Of a stretch of DNA of 64,000 bases, positions 27,374-38,229 are shown one piece after another. Every line of letters begins with the position of its first letter. The stretch's first letter is position 1. Below the pieces are notes generated by a model. That model was not told the DNA's origin, made no database searches, and worked only from the letters and a program-made list of their open reading frames with translations. The DNA comes from Sepiola atlantica (lineage: Eukaryota; Mollusca; Cephalopoda; Sepiida; Sepiolidae). Both the position numbers and the translations under genes were made by a program. Where the stretch lies: positions 88,861,449 through 88,925,448 of the forward strand of contig OY744535.1 in NCBI GenBank assembly GCA_963556195.1, written 5' to 3'.

Positions 27374-27433
<60 letters not shown>
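27350..27433. repeat. (TA)n-(CA)n-(TA)n microsatellite
   Basis: Tail side of the hammerhead-like fragment. It contains a (CA)9-type block near 27,389-27,406. Confidence 0.95.
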
Positions 27434-27439
<6 letters not shown>

Positions 27440-27544
27440 AGTATTTCATGTATCCACATATAATATTGTAAGGTGATATAATTTTTTATGCATCAGTTTT
27501 CAGTATTTACTTCAACAGTGCTTGATACGTAAGTAGAGCTAAGT

Positions 27545-27711
27545 AGTAAGCTATGAACATATGTTTATGCCAATTTAGCTACACAGAGGATCGCGCGTTT
27601 CATCCCCGGCTGAATCTTTAGGCTACAATTTAGCCTGAATACTCTACCTGTGATAAAATGCTGGAGCCTCTGTGTAGCTTAATAGCCATAAATATATTTT
27701 CATAGCTTACT
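27545..27711. repeat. fold-back element, 50-bp arms
   Basis: The left arm (27,545-27,593) and right arm (27,662-27,711) are imperfect inverted copies. Examples are AGTAAGCTATGAA with TTTCATAGCTTACT, and AGCTACACAGAGG with CCTCTGTGTAGCT. A smaller AGGCT/AGCCT palindrome lies in the loop. It abuts a TA tract. MITE-like; no target duplication identified. Confidence 0.75.
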
Positions 27712-27713
27712 AT

Positions 27714-27716
<3 letters not shown>

Positions 27717-27780
<64 letters not shown>

Positions 27781-27792
27781 TTTATGTATATA

Positions 27793-27827
<35 letters not shown>

Positions 27828-27908
27828 TTATGTATATATATATTAATATATATATATATATATATTTATGTATATATATATTAATATATATATATTTATG
27901 TATATATA

Positions 27909-27960
<52 letters not shown>

Positions 27961-27980
27961 TATAGATACATATATATATA
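27717..27980. repeat. long interrupted (TA)n tract
   Basis: About 260 bp. The TTTATGTATATATATTAATA block recurs three times, so there is a higher-period structure in the middle. Confidence 0.95.
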
Positions 27981-28759
27981 CGCGTATTTTCACTGATAAA
28001 AATTCAAGGAATATGCATATAAAAAAAAACTAAGGAAGAAAGTAAGAGATATGCCCGGAAATGTGCGCTTAATACGAATCCTAACGTAAAAAACATCACT
28101 CGAAATAACGAAAGTAAATAAGAAAGTGTAAAAAAAATATGCGTATGGTAAGCTGCATTTCAAAAATGAAAAAGCACACTACGTGTGAACCTATCTAACA
28201 TCTTCACAAAAAACGAATCCGAAAATGGTAGGAGACACTCAACAGGAAAGCCAATAGCATGAATACAGAAAATAAGTACGTCAGATTTGCCGATATAAGA
28301 TACTGAAAAAGATAGCATAAAAAACGAGAGTTTTATAACATTTTAAAAGTTATTCTGGTAAAGTTTTCGGCTTTAAAGAGACTTGTAATTCTTTGCAATA
28401 TTCTGAAACGAAAAGCCAGTGTCTTAAGTTTTCTGTAACATTTGGCATTAAATTCGTATATTTAAAAATGCCTTCATGCACAAATTCCTTCAATCATTGG
28501 CAGTTATTTTCCTTATTCTTTTCTCTATAAGAATTATACCCTTTTCATTACCTGCTCCTATCCTTGGCAAATTTACGAAAAGATATAAAAACGAAATGGA
28601 CATGTCATTCAAAGTTAGTGTAAAATGGTTTACTCACAGAATGACGAGATTTTTTCTGTTTATAAAAAAACATATTGACTCCGATATATCGCCTTCGGTA
28701 ATATAATATGAAATACCATATTAAAATTAATAACTAAAACCATTATTATTGCAAGCAGA
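27981..28759. other. AT-rich DNA, nothing recognised
   Basis: A 76-residue frame (28,476-28,706, +) has no motif. Confidence 0.45.
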
Positions 28760-29360
28760 TTATAACTAATCTAGGAGAATGATATCATATCTTACGAACA
28801 TATATTTAACTTAACCCGTAACGGATGTGGTAATTACAGTTATTATAGCGAACAAAAATATACAACACTATTGCCCAGGAAATAAGGAGAATTAATTCAT
28901 GGAAGAATGCCACTATGATAATTGCACAACTATTAGGATACCCCTTCATATAATGATGTAATATCAGTTAGGATGATATCATGACGAAGGAACACATATT
29001 ACATTTCCCCTACAAAAGAAAATAATGTCTCGGAAATGGGATTACGGTTATGGAATAGATATTACATAATAAAATCAAAAAACATTGTTGTGGATATGCC
29101 TGGGAAGACCTCTCCTCTAATAAAAGATGAGGTGCTACCTAGGAAGATTGTATAATTGCGAACGAACATATACTACACTGCTCCTATCCAAAAATGAGGA
29201 GTTAATATCTGTGAAAATGATATCATAACAACATAAACTATCATACACCACCCAAACTGAAGGTAATTCCGTAGAGAGTGTTCTCATATCAAAGCAACAT
29301 ATAAGACAGAAAGGATGATGCACCAGTCTGCAAAAAATAGAGTAATGCATTACAAGATAA
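28760..29360. repeat. degenerate satellite, about 65-bp period
   Basis: Recurring GATATCAT, CGAACATATATT-like and AATGAGGAGTTAATATC-like words, with anchors near 28,795, 28,850, 28,984, 29,158, 29,229 and 29,292. Units are badly diverged. Confidence 0.5.
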
Positions 29361-29489
29361 TTCCCAAATCTGACGCATAATAGATGTATATGACTTTATA
29401 AAGTATTTATCTTCAAATTGGGCATGTCAAACTTTGAGCACAATCGGATGGTTATATTACAAATTACAATAATTTAAATGCAATTAAGT

Positions 29490-29740
29490 TGCAAATTTTG
29501 AAAACAATGAAATAATTAGAATTTCGTCTGTTGATGAAGCATTTCTCATGGAATGAATATCGTTCTATCAAACCAAGCTGTTCTCATCAATGACTCACAA
29601 GCAGATAAGTCGTCGGAAAACATATATAAGGACGCAACCCACAGTAGCGAGTGTATCCATGCAGTTGCGCCACCGGGTAGCAGTTCGGAAGAATGGTGCA
29701 TGCTTGGCTCTACAATAAGCAATGCACTACATAAATAATT
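29490..29740 (+). pseudogene. mariner transposase N-terminal fragment (1)
   Basis: The block AACAATGAAATAATTAGAAT followed by TTCGTCTGTTGATGAAGCAT is nearly repeated at 30,680-30,740. A reading of EFRLLMKHFS resembles the first helix of mariner DNA-binding domains. After about 29,575 the match fades. No catalytic region is present. Confidence 0.45.
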
Positions 29741-30565
<825 letters not shown>

Positions 30566-30659
30566 CACTCCTATTAGGAACGCGGTTTCTTCCAAACAAC
30601 AATATCGCTGTTGTCAGCTCGCTTCATAGCGAGTTTTTGCTACAGTTCCGGTACCTAGT

Positions 30660-30900
30660 TTCATTCTAAATTTGTAAAACAATGAAATAATTGTAATTTC
30701 GTCTGTAGATGAAGCATTTCTCATGAAATAAATATCGTTGTATAAAAGCAAGGACTTCATAATTGTTATTCGGACTTTACTACAATGGAAACAACGATTA
30801 CTAGATAGTATCCGCACTTTAAAGAAATGTGTAATGATGATTACAAAGATGGTCCAACTTCGACAAGTCTCACGGAAAACATAAACAAGTCTAGTCTATT
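30660..30900 (+). pseudogene. mariner transposase N-terminal fragment (2)
   Basis: Second copy of the 29.5 kb block. Further on, KDGPTSTSLTENINKS (near 30,847-30,894) matches the linker that follows the second helix-turn-helix of mariner transposases. Stops interrupt it and it is truncated at the next TA tract, so no DDE region remains. Confidence 0.55.
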
Positions 30901-30901
30901 C

Positions 30902-30902
<1 letters not shown>

Positions 30903-30933
<31 letters not shown>
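30903..30933. repeat. (TA)n microsatellite
   Basis: Left border of the tandem/inverted repeat complex that follows. Confidence 0.93.
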
Positions 30934-30939
<6 letters not shown>

Positions 30940-31721
30940 TAAATAAAAGCCAAATTAGCAATTCAATTAAAAAACAAGAATAAAGAAACTTATTTCTTTG
31001 TTAATTTGATAAACGTCTTTGATGGTACGACGTCATCGCCTTGCTGTTATGAAATGGCGGGTAGGATTCAAAAACCGGTGTCGAACGAGGGATGCGTTGG
31101 CACACCGGTTTTTGAATCCTACCCGCCATTTCAAAACAGCAAGGCGATGACGTCGTACCATCAAAGACGTTTATCAAGTTCATCAAATTAACAAAGAAAT
31201 AAGTTTCTTTATTCTTGTTTTTTGATTGAAAAAAAAAATGACTCAATACTGGTCACCCCTGAAGAAGGAATTTTATTCCGTAATCGATAGGACTAATGTA
31301 AGAAAAAAAAATAATCTTGTATTGCTAATTTGGCTTTTATTTCAATTTTATTAACTTTCCATGCAATACTTTAAAACTTGAACGAAAAACACACACATTA
31401 CTCGACAGCGTGCCAACGCATCCCTCGTTCGACACCGGTTTTTGAATCTTACCCGCCATTTCATAACAGCAAGGCGATGACGTCGTACCATCAAAAACGT
31501 TTATCAAATTAACAAAGAAATAAGTTTCTTTATTCTTGTTTTTTTTTTTTTGATTGAAAAAAAAAATGACTCAATACTGGTCACCCCTGAAGAAGGAATT
31601 GTATTCCGTAATCGATAGGATTAATGTAAGAAAAAAAAATCTTGTATTGCTAATTTGGCTTTTATTACAATTGTATTAACTTTCCATGAAATACTTTAAA
31701 ACTTGAACGAAAAACACACAC

Positions 31722-31722
<1 letters not shown>
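30934..31722. mobile_element. tandem plus inverted 328-bp repeat complex
   Basis: Copy A (about 31,083-31,400) and copy B (about 31,405-31,722) are near-identical direct repeats; CTGAAGAAGG sits at 31,259 and 31,587, 328 bp apart. An upstream partial copy (30,934-31,083) is inverted, so 30,970-31,235 forms a hairpin with arms of roughly 130 bp around a 25-bp centre. The inverted copy lacks the middle (ACTGGTCACCCCTGAAG region). Both ends abut TA tracts. Tandem copies plus a partial inverted copy is typical of Penelope-like terminal repeats; no reverse transcriptase is present. Each direct copy has CTGAAGA followed by a GGAAT/ATTCC stem but lacks GAAA. Confidence 0.7.
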
Positions 31723-31779
<57 letters not shown>

Positions 31780-31842
31780 TTCCTGCGTCTTTATCTACCT
31801 GCTCTATCTATCTCTCTCTATATATATATCTTTCTCACTATT

Positions 31843-31922
<80 letters not shown>
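31723..31922. repeat. (TA)n / (TC)n compound microsatellite
   Basis: TA (31,723-31,776), short spacer, TA, (TC)n about 31,846-31,880, TA to 31,922. Confidence 0.95.
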
Positions 31923-31928
<6 letters not shown>

Positions 31929-32163
31929 ACTCTCCCGTCGATTTCGACGTATGAGTGCCCGACTAGGGGCTGCCCGCGCGTGAATTTGTAATTGCAAGGG
32001 TTGCGCAATCTCCAACAACCGCTCTCCTGAGTCGACATTGCTTGATTCTAATGGCAAGTAGTAATACAGGACGACTGGAAACAATGCCGATAAGCAGAGA
32101 GCACATACAGCACCTGGTATTCCTAAATGGTTACCCATTTAGTACTGGCCAGGCTCGACTCCG

Positions 32164-32166
<3 letters not shown>
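31923..32166 (-). mobile_element. 5S-rRNA-derived SINE (SINE3 type)
   Basis: Read on the minus strand from 32,166, the sequence follows the 3' two-thirds of 5S rRNA. TAAGCGGAGTCGAGCCTGGC, then CAGTACTAAATGGGTAACC, then GGAATACCAGGTGCTGTA correspond to the 5S segment from about nucleotide 53 to the end, including the box C region. The remaining 180 bases are a unique tail ending GGGAGAGTCCATC at a TA tract. The 5' third of the 5S part (box A) is missing, replaced by TA repeats. SINE3 elements are transcribed by pol III from the 5S promoter; this copy lacks part of it. Confidence 0.8.

Positions 32167-32226
<60 letters not shown>
32167..32226. repeat. (TA)n microsatellite
   Basis: Truncates the 5' end of the 5S-derived SINE. 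Confidence 0.95.
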
Positions 32227-32228
<2 letters not shown>

Positions 32229-32394
32229 CACGTTTTCAGTAAGTTCCGAGTATGACAGATAGATAGCGTCAGTAATAAAAATAAAAAAGCAGTTGTATAT
32301 ATACTTAACTTCAAACGGTGGATGTCGAACTGTGACTCCAATCCGATTATTAGTTTACAATTTACACTCACATGAAGCCACTTTTGACAATTTT

Positions 32395-33410
32395 CGAAAC
32401 AATCAAATAATCAGAACGTCCTCTGATATTAAGTTCACGCTTTAAAATTGTAATTCGGATTGTGAGCGGTTGTACCTTTACCTAAACCACTGTCGCACGG
32501 ACACAAATGATTCTGAAATGCCTCATCGTCCAAATTCGGAAGTTGTCCGAGAAAATATCATAAAAGTGCACAGCTCATTTTGGTCGATTGTAAATTAAAG
32601 TTGCGTCTGATAGCAGAGAAGTTGGAGATACAGAAGGCAGTTTATTTTCTATTTTGCACGACTATTTGTTAATGAGAAAACTGTGTTCAACATGGCCGCC
32701 AGGTTTCTCACAGTTGATCAAAAACTACAACGCATCGAAAAGTAAGAACGTTGTTTTTATCATTTTAAAAGTAAGAAAACGGCTGTTTGCATCAATATGT
32801 TACAATGGATGAAACATATTAATCACTTAACTCTGAAAAAAGAACAGCAACTTGCTGATCTAACAGCAGCATGGAAAAGCCTGTCATAGCAACAGAAAAG
32901 CGCACATATCTACTTTGTTCGCTTCAGAATTGTGGGATGCGCAGGGTATTTTATTTATCGATTACATTGAGAAAGAAAAAGCCACGCATAGCGAATGTTA
33001 TATTACATTATTGGTGCCGTTCAAAAAATAAATGATAACAAAACGGCAACAGATAGGTAGAAAAATGTACCCTTTCAGTAAGATAATGCACCGTGGCATC
33101 GCAGCCTTAGCAAAACTGCATGGATTCGTGTTCGAATTGCTTCAGCCACAACCATATTCTCCATAAACACCCAGTAACCACTGGCTGTTTGCAGGCCTCA
33201 ATAACATGCTCAAGAGAAAGAGTTTGGGGTACAATTAAGATGTCGTATTTAAGATTAATGAATGTTTTGAAGCCAAAACCAAATAGCTCGAGAAATAGGC
33301 ATCGAATTCTCAGAGATACGTTCGAATAAGTGTATACCTCTAAAAGAAACTGTTCATGGATAAAGTCGAGTTTTGCATTAAAGTTGTTGTCCGGGACTTA
33401 TTGAGTCATG
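32395..33410 (+). pseudogene. mariner transposase pseudogene (DD34D type)
   Basis: Fragments of a mariner transposase in family order: TDTND...HRPNSEVVRENIIKVH (near 32,500-32,570), the inter-HTH linker; FLTVDQKLQRIEK (near 32,704-32,742); MDET (near 32,802), the first catalytic Asp; WDAQGILFIDYIEKEKAT (near 32,934-32,988); DNAPWH (near 33,083), the second Asp; and YSP with TPSNHWLF (near 33,155-33,190), where the expected third catalytic Asp is Asn. Several stops and frameshifts disable it. GTTGTCCGGGACTTATTGAG at 33,386-33,405 may be the remains of the 3' terminal repeat. No matching 5' terminal repeat was found. Confidence 0.85.
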
Positions 33411-33431
33411 TGTCAATCCCTTGAAATAGGC

Positions 33432-33526
33432 ATCGTAACTAAACGTAACAGATAGTAAACAACTCCATACCGAAAGCTCTTCTTCCGGTGTGGAGTGGTT
33501 TACTATCTCTTACATGTAGTTACGAT
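33432..33526. ncRNA. 95-nt near-perfect hairpin (pre-miRNA-sized or MITE)
   Basis: The arms pair over about 43 positions with six mismatches: ATCGTAACT...ATAGTAAACAACTCCA with the reverse complement of TGGAGTGGTTTACTAT...AGTTACGAT. The terminal loop is around CTCTTCT. The size and imperfect pairing fit a microRNA precursor, but a small fold-back transposon would look the same. It lies just downstream of the mariner remnant. Confidence 0.5.
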
Positions 33527-34179
33527 CTTCTTAGAATGGTATCATGACAGACATACATAAACTACACTTCTATATGGTAATATGAATTATTAAAAAATAA
33601 TAATCAGCAACTAGAACGCCATACAATGCATTTTAGTTTTATTAACTTCTATTTGTTTAAATTTAATTTTCGAAGATGTATCTTTATTTGAAATTAGGAT
33701 GAGGAAGTACATTAAACTATTTTTAAAAATTTCTATTTCATCTCAATTTAAGGTGTGTTTTCGATCCATAAGTTTTCAAGAGCGCGGTGCGAGTCAGTGC
33801 AAATGAAATGAAAAATGTTGTTCTTTCCTATTGAATTTAAACTGCCTCTTGTCGTGTTCCTGAATAACTATACTGTCATCTTACATTCGTTTTAACAACA
33901 GTACGGATTACATATCACAGTATCAAATGTCTTATGGATCTGATACAGATTCCAGATTTGGCTGCACTGTAAATTTCATCATAGAACATCTCATCTAAAA
34001 ACTTCGAATGGATCTCTGTAAATATGATATTTTTTCAATCAATCTGTGTAAACTTTCCTGGATTCATCCAGCACCTCATTATATAAAAGAATATCATGTT
34101 TCAGCTGCAGAGTAAGACAATACAACTTGGTGGATGTTAGTGCTCTCCTATTGCTTTTGTTATTCAATTTTTTGTATAT
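33527..34179. other. AT-rich DNA, possible 3' flank of the pseudogene
   Basis: Nothing recognised with confidence. Minus-strand readings show no further conserved motif of the neighbouring pseudogene. Confidence 0.4.
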
Positions 34180-34613
34180 TAAATATACCTTCAATCACTG
34201 ACGAATTTAAACCACGACATTCTCCACATGCTGTTAAACAATAAGGGTCACACTCCTTGCGGGTACACTGTGATGTATTTCAATCTATTTGACAGTTGAA
34301 CTGAATCAAGCTAAGATGACTTTCTGGTGCTGGTAGCATATCAGTACTTTCTTGTATCATGACACAATTATCATCCCCAATAGATGAGATTTCGAAAACG
34401 ATTTCCTTACCGTAGCTGTACTATGTAGTACACACGCATAGAATCAGTTTTGCAGCAGCTGAATTTTGAGATATACATTTAAATCCATTGTTATTGTGTT
34501 TGATTTATCTTTTAGAAAACCGGCGATAAAGCAATTTATTCAATTTCTCTTCTGATGTTTCTCAATAAACAACTAGCGAATCTTCACCTGATGCAATAAT
34601 GCTTTCTTCTGAT
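34180..34613 (-). pseudogene. GCDTTSR-family protein pseudogene, C-terminal part
   Basis: Continuation of the pseudogene at 35,738-36,490 after the LINE insertion. The minus strand encodes a cysteine-rich stretch, CTRKECDPYCLTACGEC (near 34,215-34,275), as found near the C terminus of this invertebrate family of unknown function. Stops are frequent between the LINE and this motif. Confidence 0.6.
34604..34613 (-). repeat. LINE target-site duplication, left
   Basis: TTCTTCTGAT, identical to 35,738-35,747. Joining the flanks at this word restores continuous pseudogene sequence. Confidence 0.8.
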
Positions 34614-35737
34614 CTTCTTTCTTTCTTTCTTGTGCCAGCTCCCTCAAAGTTGCAGCTCGGTCTTGGCAAACTAGGTTCTCGTCTCGTCATAAAGGTCCGC
34701 TATGCCCTGCTCGCCATTGGGTTGTTTGAACAGCCGGCATTCCTCTATGACGTGTGTAACTGTCTGTTCTGGGTGGCCACATTCAAAGGCAGCACCCTCT
34801 CCCAGACCCCAGTCTCTCATTGTGGCAGAAAAACGGCCCACACCAGTTCTCAGGCGTTTCAGATTTGTCCATTGCCTTCGTGGCAGCTCAGGTATGTCGT
34901 CTGGGTCGGTGATGAACCTGTGCAGTCGGTGGTGGTCAGCTTGCTGCCAATCCTCTCTCCAGCGGTTCTTCGTCCACATCTGCTTTGAGGTGGTGTCTGG
35001 GACGGTTTCCAGAAGCTGATGCGCGTGCTGGGAGAGTGCGTGGCGTTATTTGAGGCGTACTGGTGGAGGAGGTTTGCTCATGATGTCATGGAGCAGATTC
35101 TCTTGTTGATTTTGGCCTTGCGTGACAGTGCCAGGACAGTCGCTTCTCGTCGGATAGCGGGTGGGGCAATACCGGAGAGTATCGGTAGTTGGTTCGCCGG
35201 CGTGGCGCGGAGTGTCCCAGAGACTTTGCGCATGGCGGTGTTTAGAGCTGCGTCCACTTTCTTAGTGTGGGTACTTCGGAACCAAACCGGGGCTTAGTAC
35301 TCGGCCGCTGAGAAAACCAGTGCTTGGGTGGATATCCGCAGGGTCTTGGTTGCAGCTCCCCTATGTGGTACCGGCCCGACAACGAATCAGTGCGGCACGT
35401 GATGTCACCTTTGTCGTCACCTTTTCGATATGTTTACGGTATGTCAGTGAGCGGTCGAGTTTCACGCCAAGGTACGTCGGGGTTGCGTCGAACAGGATGG
35501 CGGTGTTGTTGACCATCACTTGCGTTTGGCCTCGCGGTTGTTGAGGTGGAATACCGCGGACATGGTCTTGCCTACACTGAGTTTCAGCCGCCAGTTCTTG
35601 AGATACGTGGACAAGGCTGTCATGTCCGCAGTGAGCCCAGCCTCGATAGTCTCTCATGTTTTGCCCGTCCGTAAGATGGCTAGGTCGTCGGCGTACCCGT
35701 ATTTTTTGGCTGTTGTTGTCGGTATGTCGTAGATGTA
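34614..35737 (-). mobile_element. 5'-truncated jockey/CR1-like LINE
   Basis: Minus-strand ORF2 fragment starting within the reverse transcriptase. KYGYADDLAIL contains the catalytic YADD (35,684-35,695). Then comes a thumb-like segment with PTYLGVKLDRSLTYRKHIE (near 35,415-35,475), followed by SGIAPPAIRREA (near 35,140-35,175). The C-terminal Cys/His cluster is CGHPEQTVTHVIEEC (near 34,735-34,780). The end carries an (AAAG)n tail (34,614-34,636 on plus: CTTCTTTCTTTCTTTCTTG). Stops and at least two frameshifts interrupt the frame. The higher GC of this block against its flanks suggests a younger insertion than the host pseudogene. A 10-bp duplication brackets it. Confidence 0.85.
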
Positions 35738-35747
35738 TTCTTCTGAT
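35738..35747 (-). repeat. LINE target-site duplication, right
   Basis: TTCTTCTGAT, the second copy of 34,604-34,613. Confidence 0.8.
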
Positions 35748-36490
35748 GCTTCATTCGGACAGAAGACCTCCTCACAATGTTGTACGTCTTTGTGTGTTTT
35801 ATAGCAACTGCTTTTCCCACATTCAATAAGCGTGAAGTTGTGTCACATCCAAGTGAGTCATGAATAAATTGTAAATACAAGCACATGATGGGACCAACAG
35901 CAGATTTCAAACAGTGTATATGCGATGTTTTTGTCATGTAACTTTATTGGGTTCATACAGCGTTATAAGAGTTTTAGCATTTGAAATTACTTAGTAACAA
36001 AGCCACACAAGTATGTTTGTATAATCAGCAACAACAATTGTTACTTTATTATTGTAAGCATTGAAAGCAGTTTCAACAATAAGACAACCAGCATCAGCAG
36101 TGACATGGTTACACTGACATCTTGCTTGTTCCAAACATTCAGACAACATCTGTATAAATTTATGTTTATAAGAATTATTTTACAAGAAAATGCCCCTTTA
36201 CATTGTTGGAACCATATTTACTTCATAGTGTACAGACACAGTATCTACTTCTCTTCTAAAATGAGTCATGTAGTCATGTAGTTAACTGCAGGTTGCTTAC
36301 TGTAACTATCAAATACAATAACGCATGTGTCATATTGGCAGAGAAGATATTTAATATGAAGATGACATATTTCTTTAAATGTAAGACCATGATAGCAAAT
36401 GATCCGATATCGTAATGCCCCTCTATCCAAAACAAAGTGTCCACCAGTGGACACTAAACTGGATCGAAAGGGCACGTCCTAGAATTGCAT
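35738..36490 (-). pseudogene. GCDTTSR-family protein pseudogene, N-terminal and middle part
   Basis: Minus-strand remnant of an invertebrate protein family of unknown function. Readable blocks: GHFVLDRGALRYRI and GLTFKEICHLHIKYL (36,360-36,450); VIVFDSYSKQPAVNYMT (near 36,270-36,320); FIQMLSECLEQARCQCNHV and TADAGCLIVETAF (near 36,050-36,140), then VTIVVADYTNILVWLCY; and HDSLGCDTTSRLLNVGKAV (near 35,805-35,865), the GCDTTSR block that names the family. The spaced acidic residues (VFD, TADAG, VADYTN) recall a PIN/FEN-like nuclease core, which is inference. Frameshifts and stops occur between blocks. Introns are not apparent, so a retrocopy or a transposon-borne gene are both possible. Confidence 0.7.
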
Positions 36491-36821
36491 TGTTTTGAGA
36501 ACAACTGGAATCACACATTGATGGTTCATTACTACACAGTTCATATTCAAAGGTCCTGTATATTAAGATGTTTTTGTCGACACCTGGCCAACAACACCTG
36601 AGATAATGCTGCACAATTACCAGCCCAATAGACACAACTACAGATTTTAATATTTTTATTTTTTAAATTTAAAATGAATAACCAAAGCACGTCATGACAA
36701 TAATAATATATATTCCCCTTCTTATTTTTATTTTTCCACAATTGAGTGCGATTTTACGTGCGTGTTTCGTTTATGTATGTGTGCATATATGTATATGTTT
36801 TATTGTGTATTAGTTTATGTG

Positions 36822-36823
<2 letters not shown>
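36491..36823. other. AT-rich DNA, nothing firm
   Basis: Short minus-strand frames may extend the pseudogene upstream but show no conserved block. Confidence 0.4.

Positions 36824-36887
<64 letters not shown>
36824..36887. repeat. (TA)n microsatellite
   Basis: 64 bp of pure TA. Confidence 0.95.
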
Positions 36888-36889
<2 letters not shown>

Positions 36890-37405
36890 TGTTTAATGTG
36901 GACATCTTTCCCACGTCTGATCTTGTTCTCGCCATTTCCCCTTTCCTCACCCCGCCTCTTTCCTCGCACGACCATGATTTTTAACCCTTCTGCTGTCTCA
37001 TCTGAGGGTTAATTTTAAAAACATTCAATTAACATGTCTCATGTACCCTCATGCCGCTTTATAGTTTAAATTTCTTCTAACCGCTATCAATGTTCACCTC
37101 CACTCATTCCACAATTATTGTAATGTCTCTCCCCTACCTTATGATCTTACAAATTAAACCGGCACCACCTCGCACTTTTTTTATTTTAAACTCAATTTTC
37201 GAATGCATTCATCTATGTGTATCTCATATTTACTTTTTCATTATCGGCTCCTAAATGTTAGCTCACACCCGCCACCACATCTTGTTTCAAACAATTCGTA
37301 TTTGTGTTTGTTTTTCCTACAGACAATCATACTGAGGAAGTCATATAATAGAGACAAAACGTTGATAAATGCATAAATACTATTTTGTAATTTCCTTGTT
37401 TAATT
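36888..37405. other. spacer with a degenerate CTGAGGA motif
   Basis: C/T-rich from 36,900 to 37,320. At 37,332-37,363 it reads CTGAGGAAGTC...GACAAAACGTTG, which looks like an end of a hammerhead-associated repeat but does not fold fully. It is followed within 50 bp by a TA tract. Confidence 0.4.
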
Positions 37406-37418
37406 TCTATATATAAAC

Positions 37419-37459
<41 letters not shown>
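37406..37459. repeat. (TA)n microsatellite
   Basis: Interrupted at the left by AAACATATATACA. Confidence 0.95.
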
Positions 37460-37460
<1 letters not shown>

Positions 37461-37960
37461 GGAAACCAAACGAATGTAAATTTGTGAGTAGATAACTGCC
37501 TAAATAAGCGTTCACGATAAAATTGTAGATGCTGAATTCAAAGTATTGCTTTTGATGGGCCAGCAGTATAATCAATTTCAGAAATTAACTCTCTAGTTAT
37601 GTAATATAATGTTACACACATTATTATAATATAATGCAATTTCTGAGAGTGGCTCTATTAACATAAATTAACATAAATTTGATTACAACAAGAATGATCC
37701 TTTGCTTTATTTATTCTGCCATCATTCCACAATCTTATTCAGTATACATTATCATCAACAAAGTAGAGGCCCACTCGTACACGACGCATAACTGATCTAA
37801 AACAATTTTCTTTATTGATTAATTTCATTTTTTCATCAGCCTTTGTTTTTAATAGGATTAGCCTCATTTTAAATTACTGATATTATATATTAAAATATAC
37901 TTTACTAACATGCTAATTACAAATATTGTTTTATGGGTAGTCCATTGTGTGATTGGGATA
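37460..37960. other. AT-rich DNA, nothing seen
   Basis: No motif recognised. Confidence 0.45.

Positions 37961-38037
<77 letters not shown>
37961..38037. repeat. (TA)n tract, left half
   Basis: TA repeat that continues after the mariner at 39,371; the element sits inside one ancestral tract. Confidence 0.95.
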
Positions 38038-38040
<3 letters not shown>

Positions 38041-38064
38041 GGTGACTCAAAACAAACGGGCCCC
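38038..38064 (+). repeat. mariner left terminal inverted repeat
   Basis: Starts CAGGGTGACTC directly after TATATA and ends GGGCCCC. Confidence 0.88.
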
Positions 38065-38229
38065 GTGTACACTTTATGTGATATCTTCTTTGTTTATTCA
38101 CCGCTTGCCCTTATTTTACAGGATATGTCAGAATAACGACCTCAGTGGGAGCTGGTACAAAGAATACACTGTATTAAATTTTACTACAAGAAAACCCAGG
38201 ACAGTTTCATGCATCACTTCGGATGTTAA

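Noticed and set aside
31259..31295. CTGAAGA with GGAAT/ATTCC stem as a working hammerhead
   Set aside because: GTAA replaces GAAA in both direct copies, and stem I is not convincing. Kept only as a remark in the element entry.
34599..35544. Plus-strand frames of 74-129 residues over the LINE
   Set aside because: They are the antisense of the LINE ORF2, whose minus-strand reading contains YADD and the Cys/His cluster.
37332..37363. CTGAGGA...GACAAAACGTTG as another hammerhead
   Set aside because: The three-base GTC/GAC stem II exists, but no stem III or triplet can be drawn, and G12 is A.
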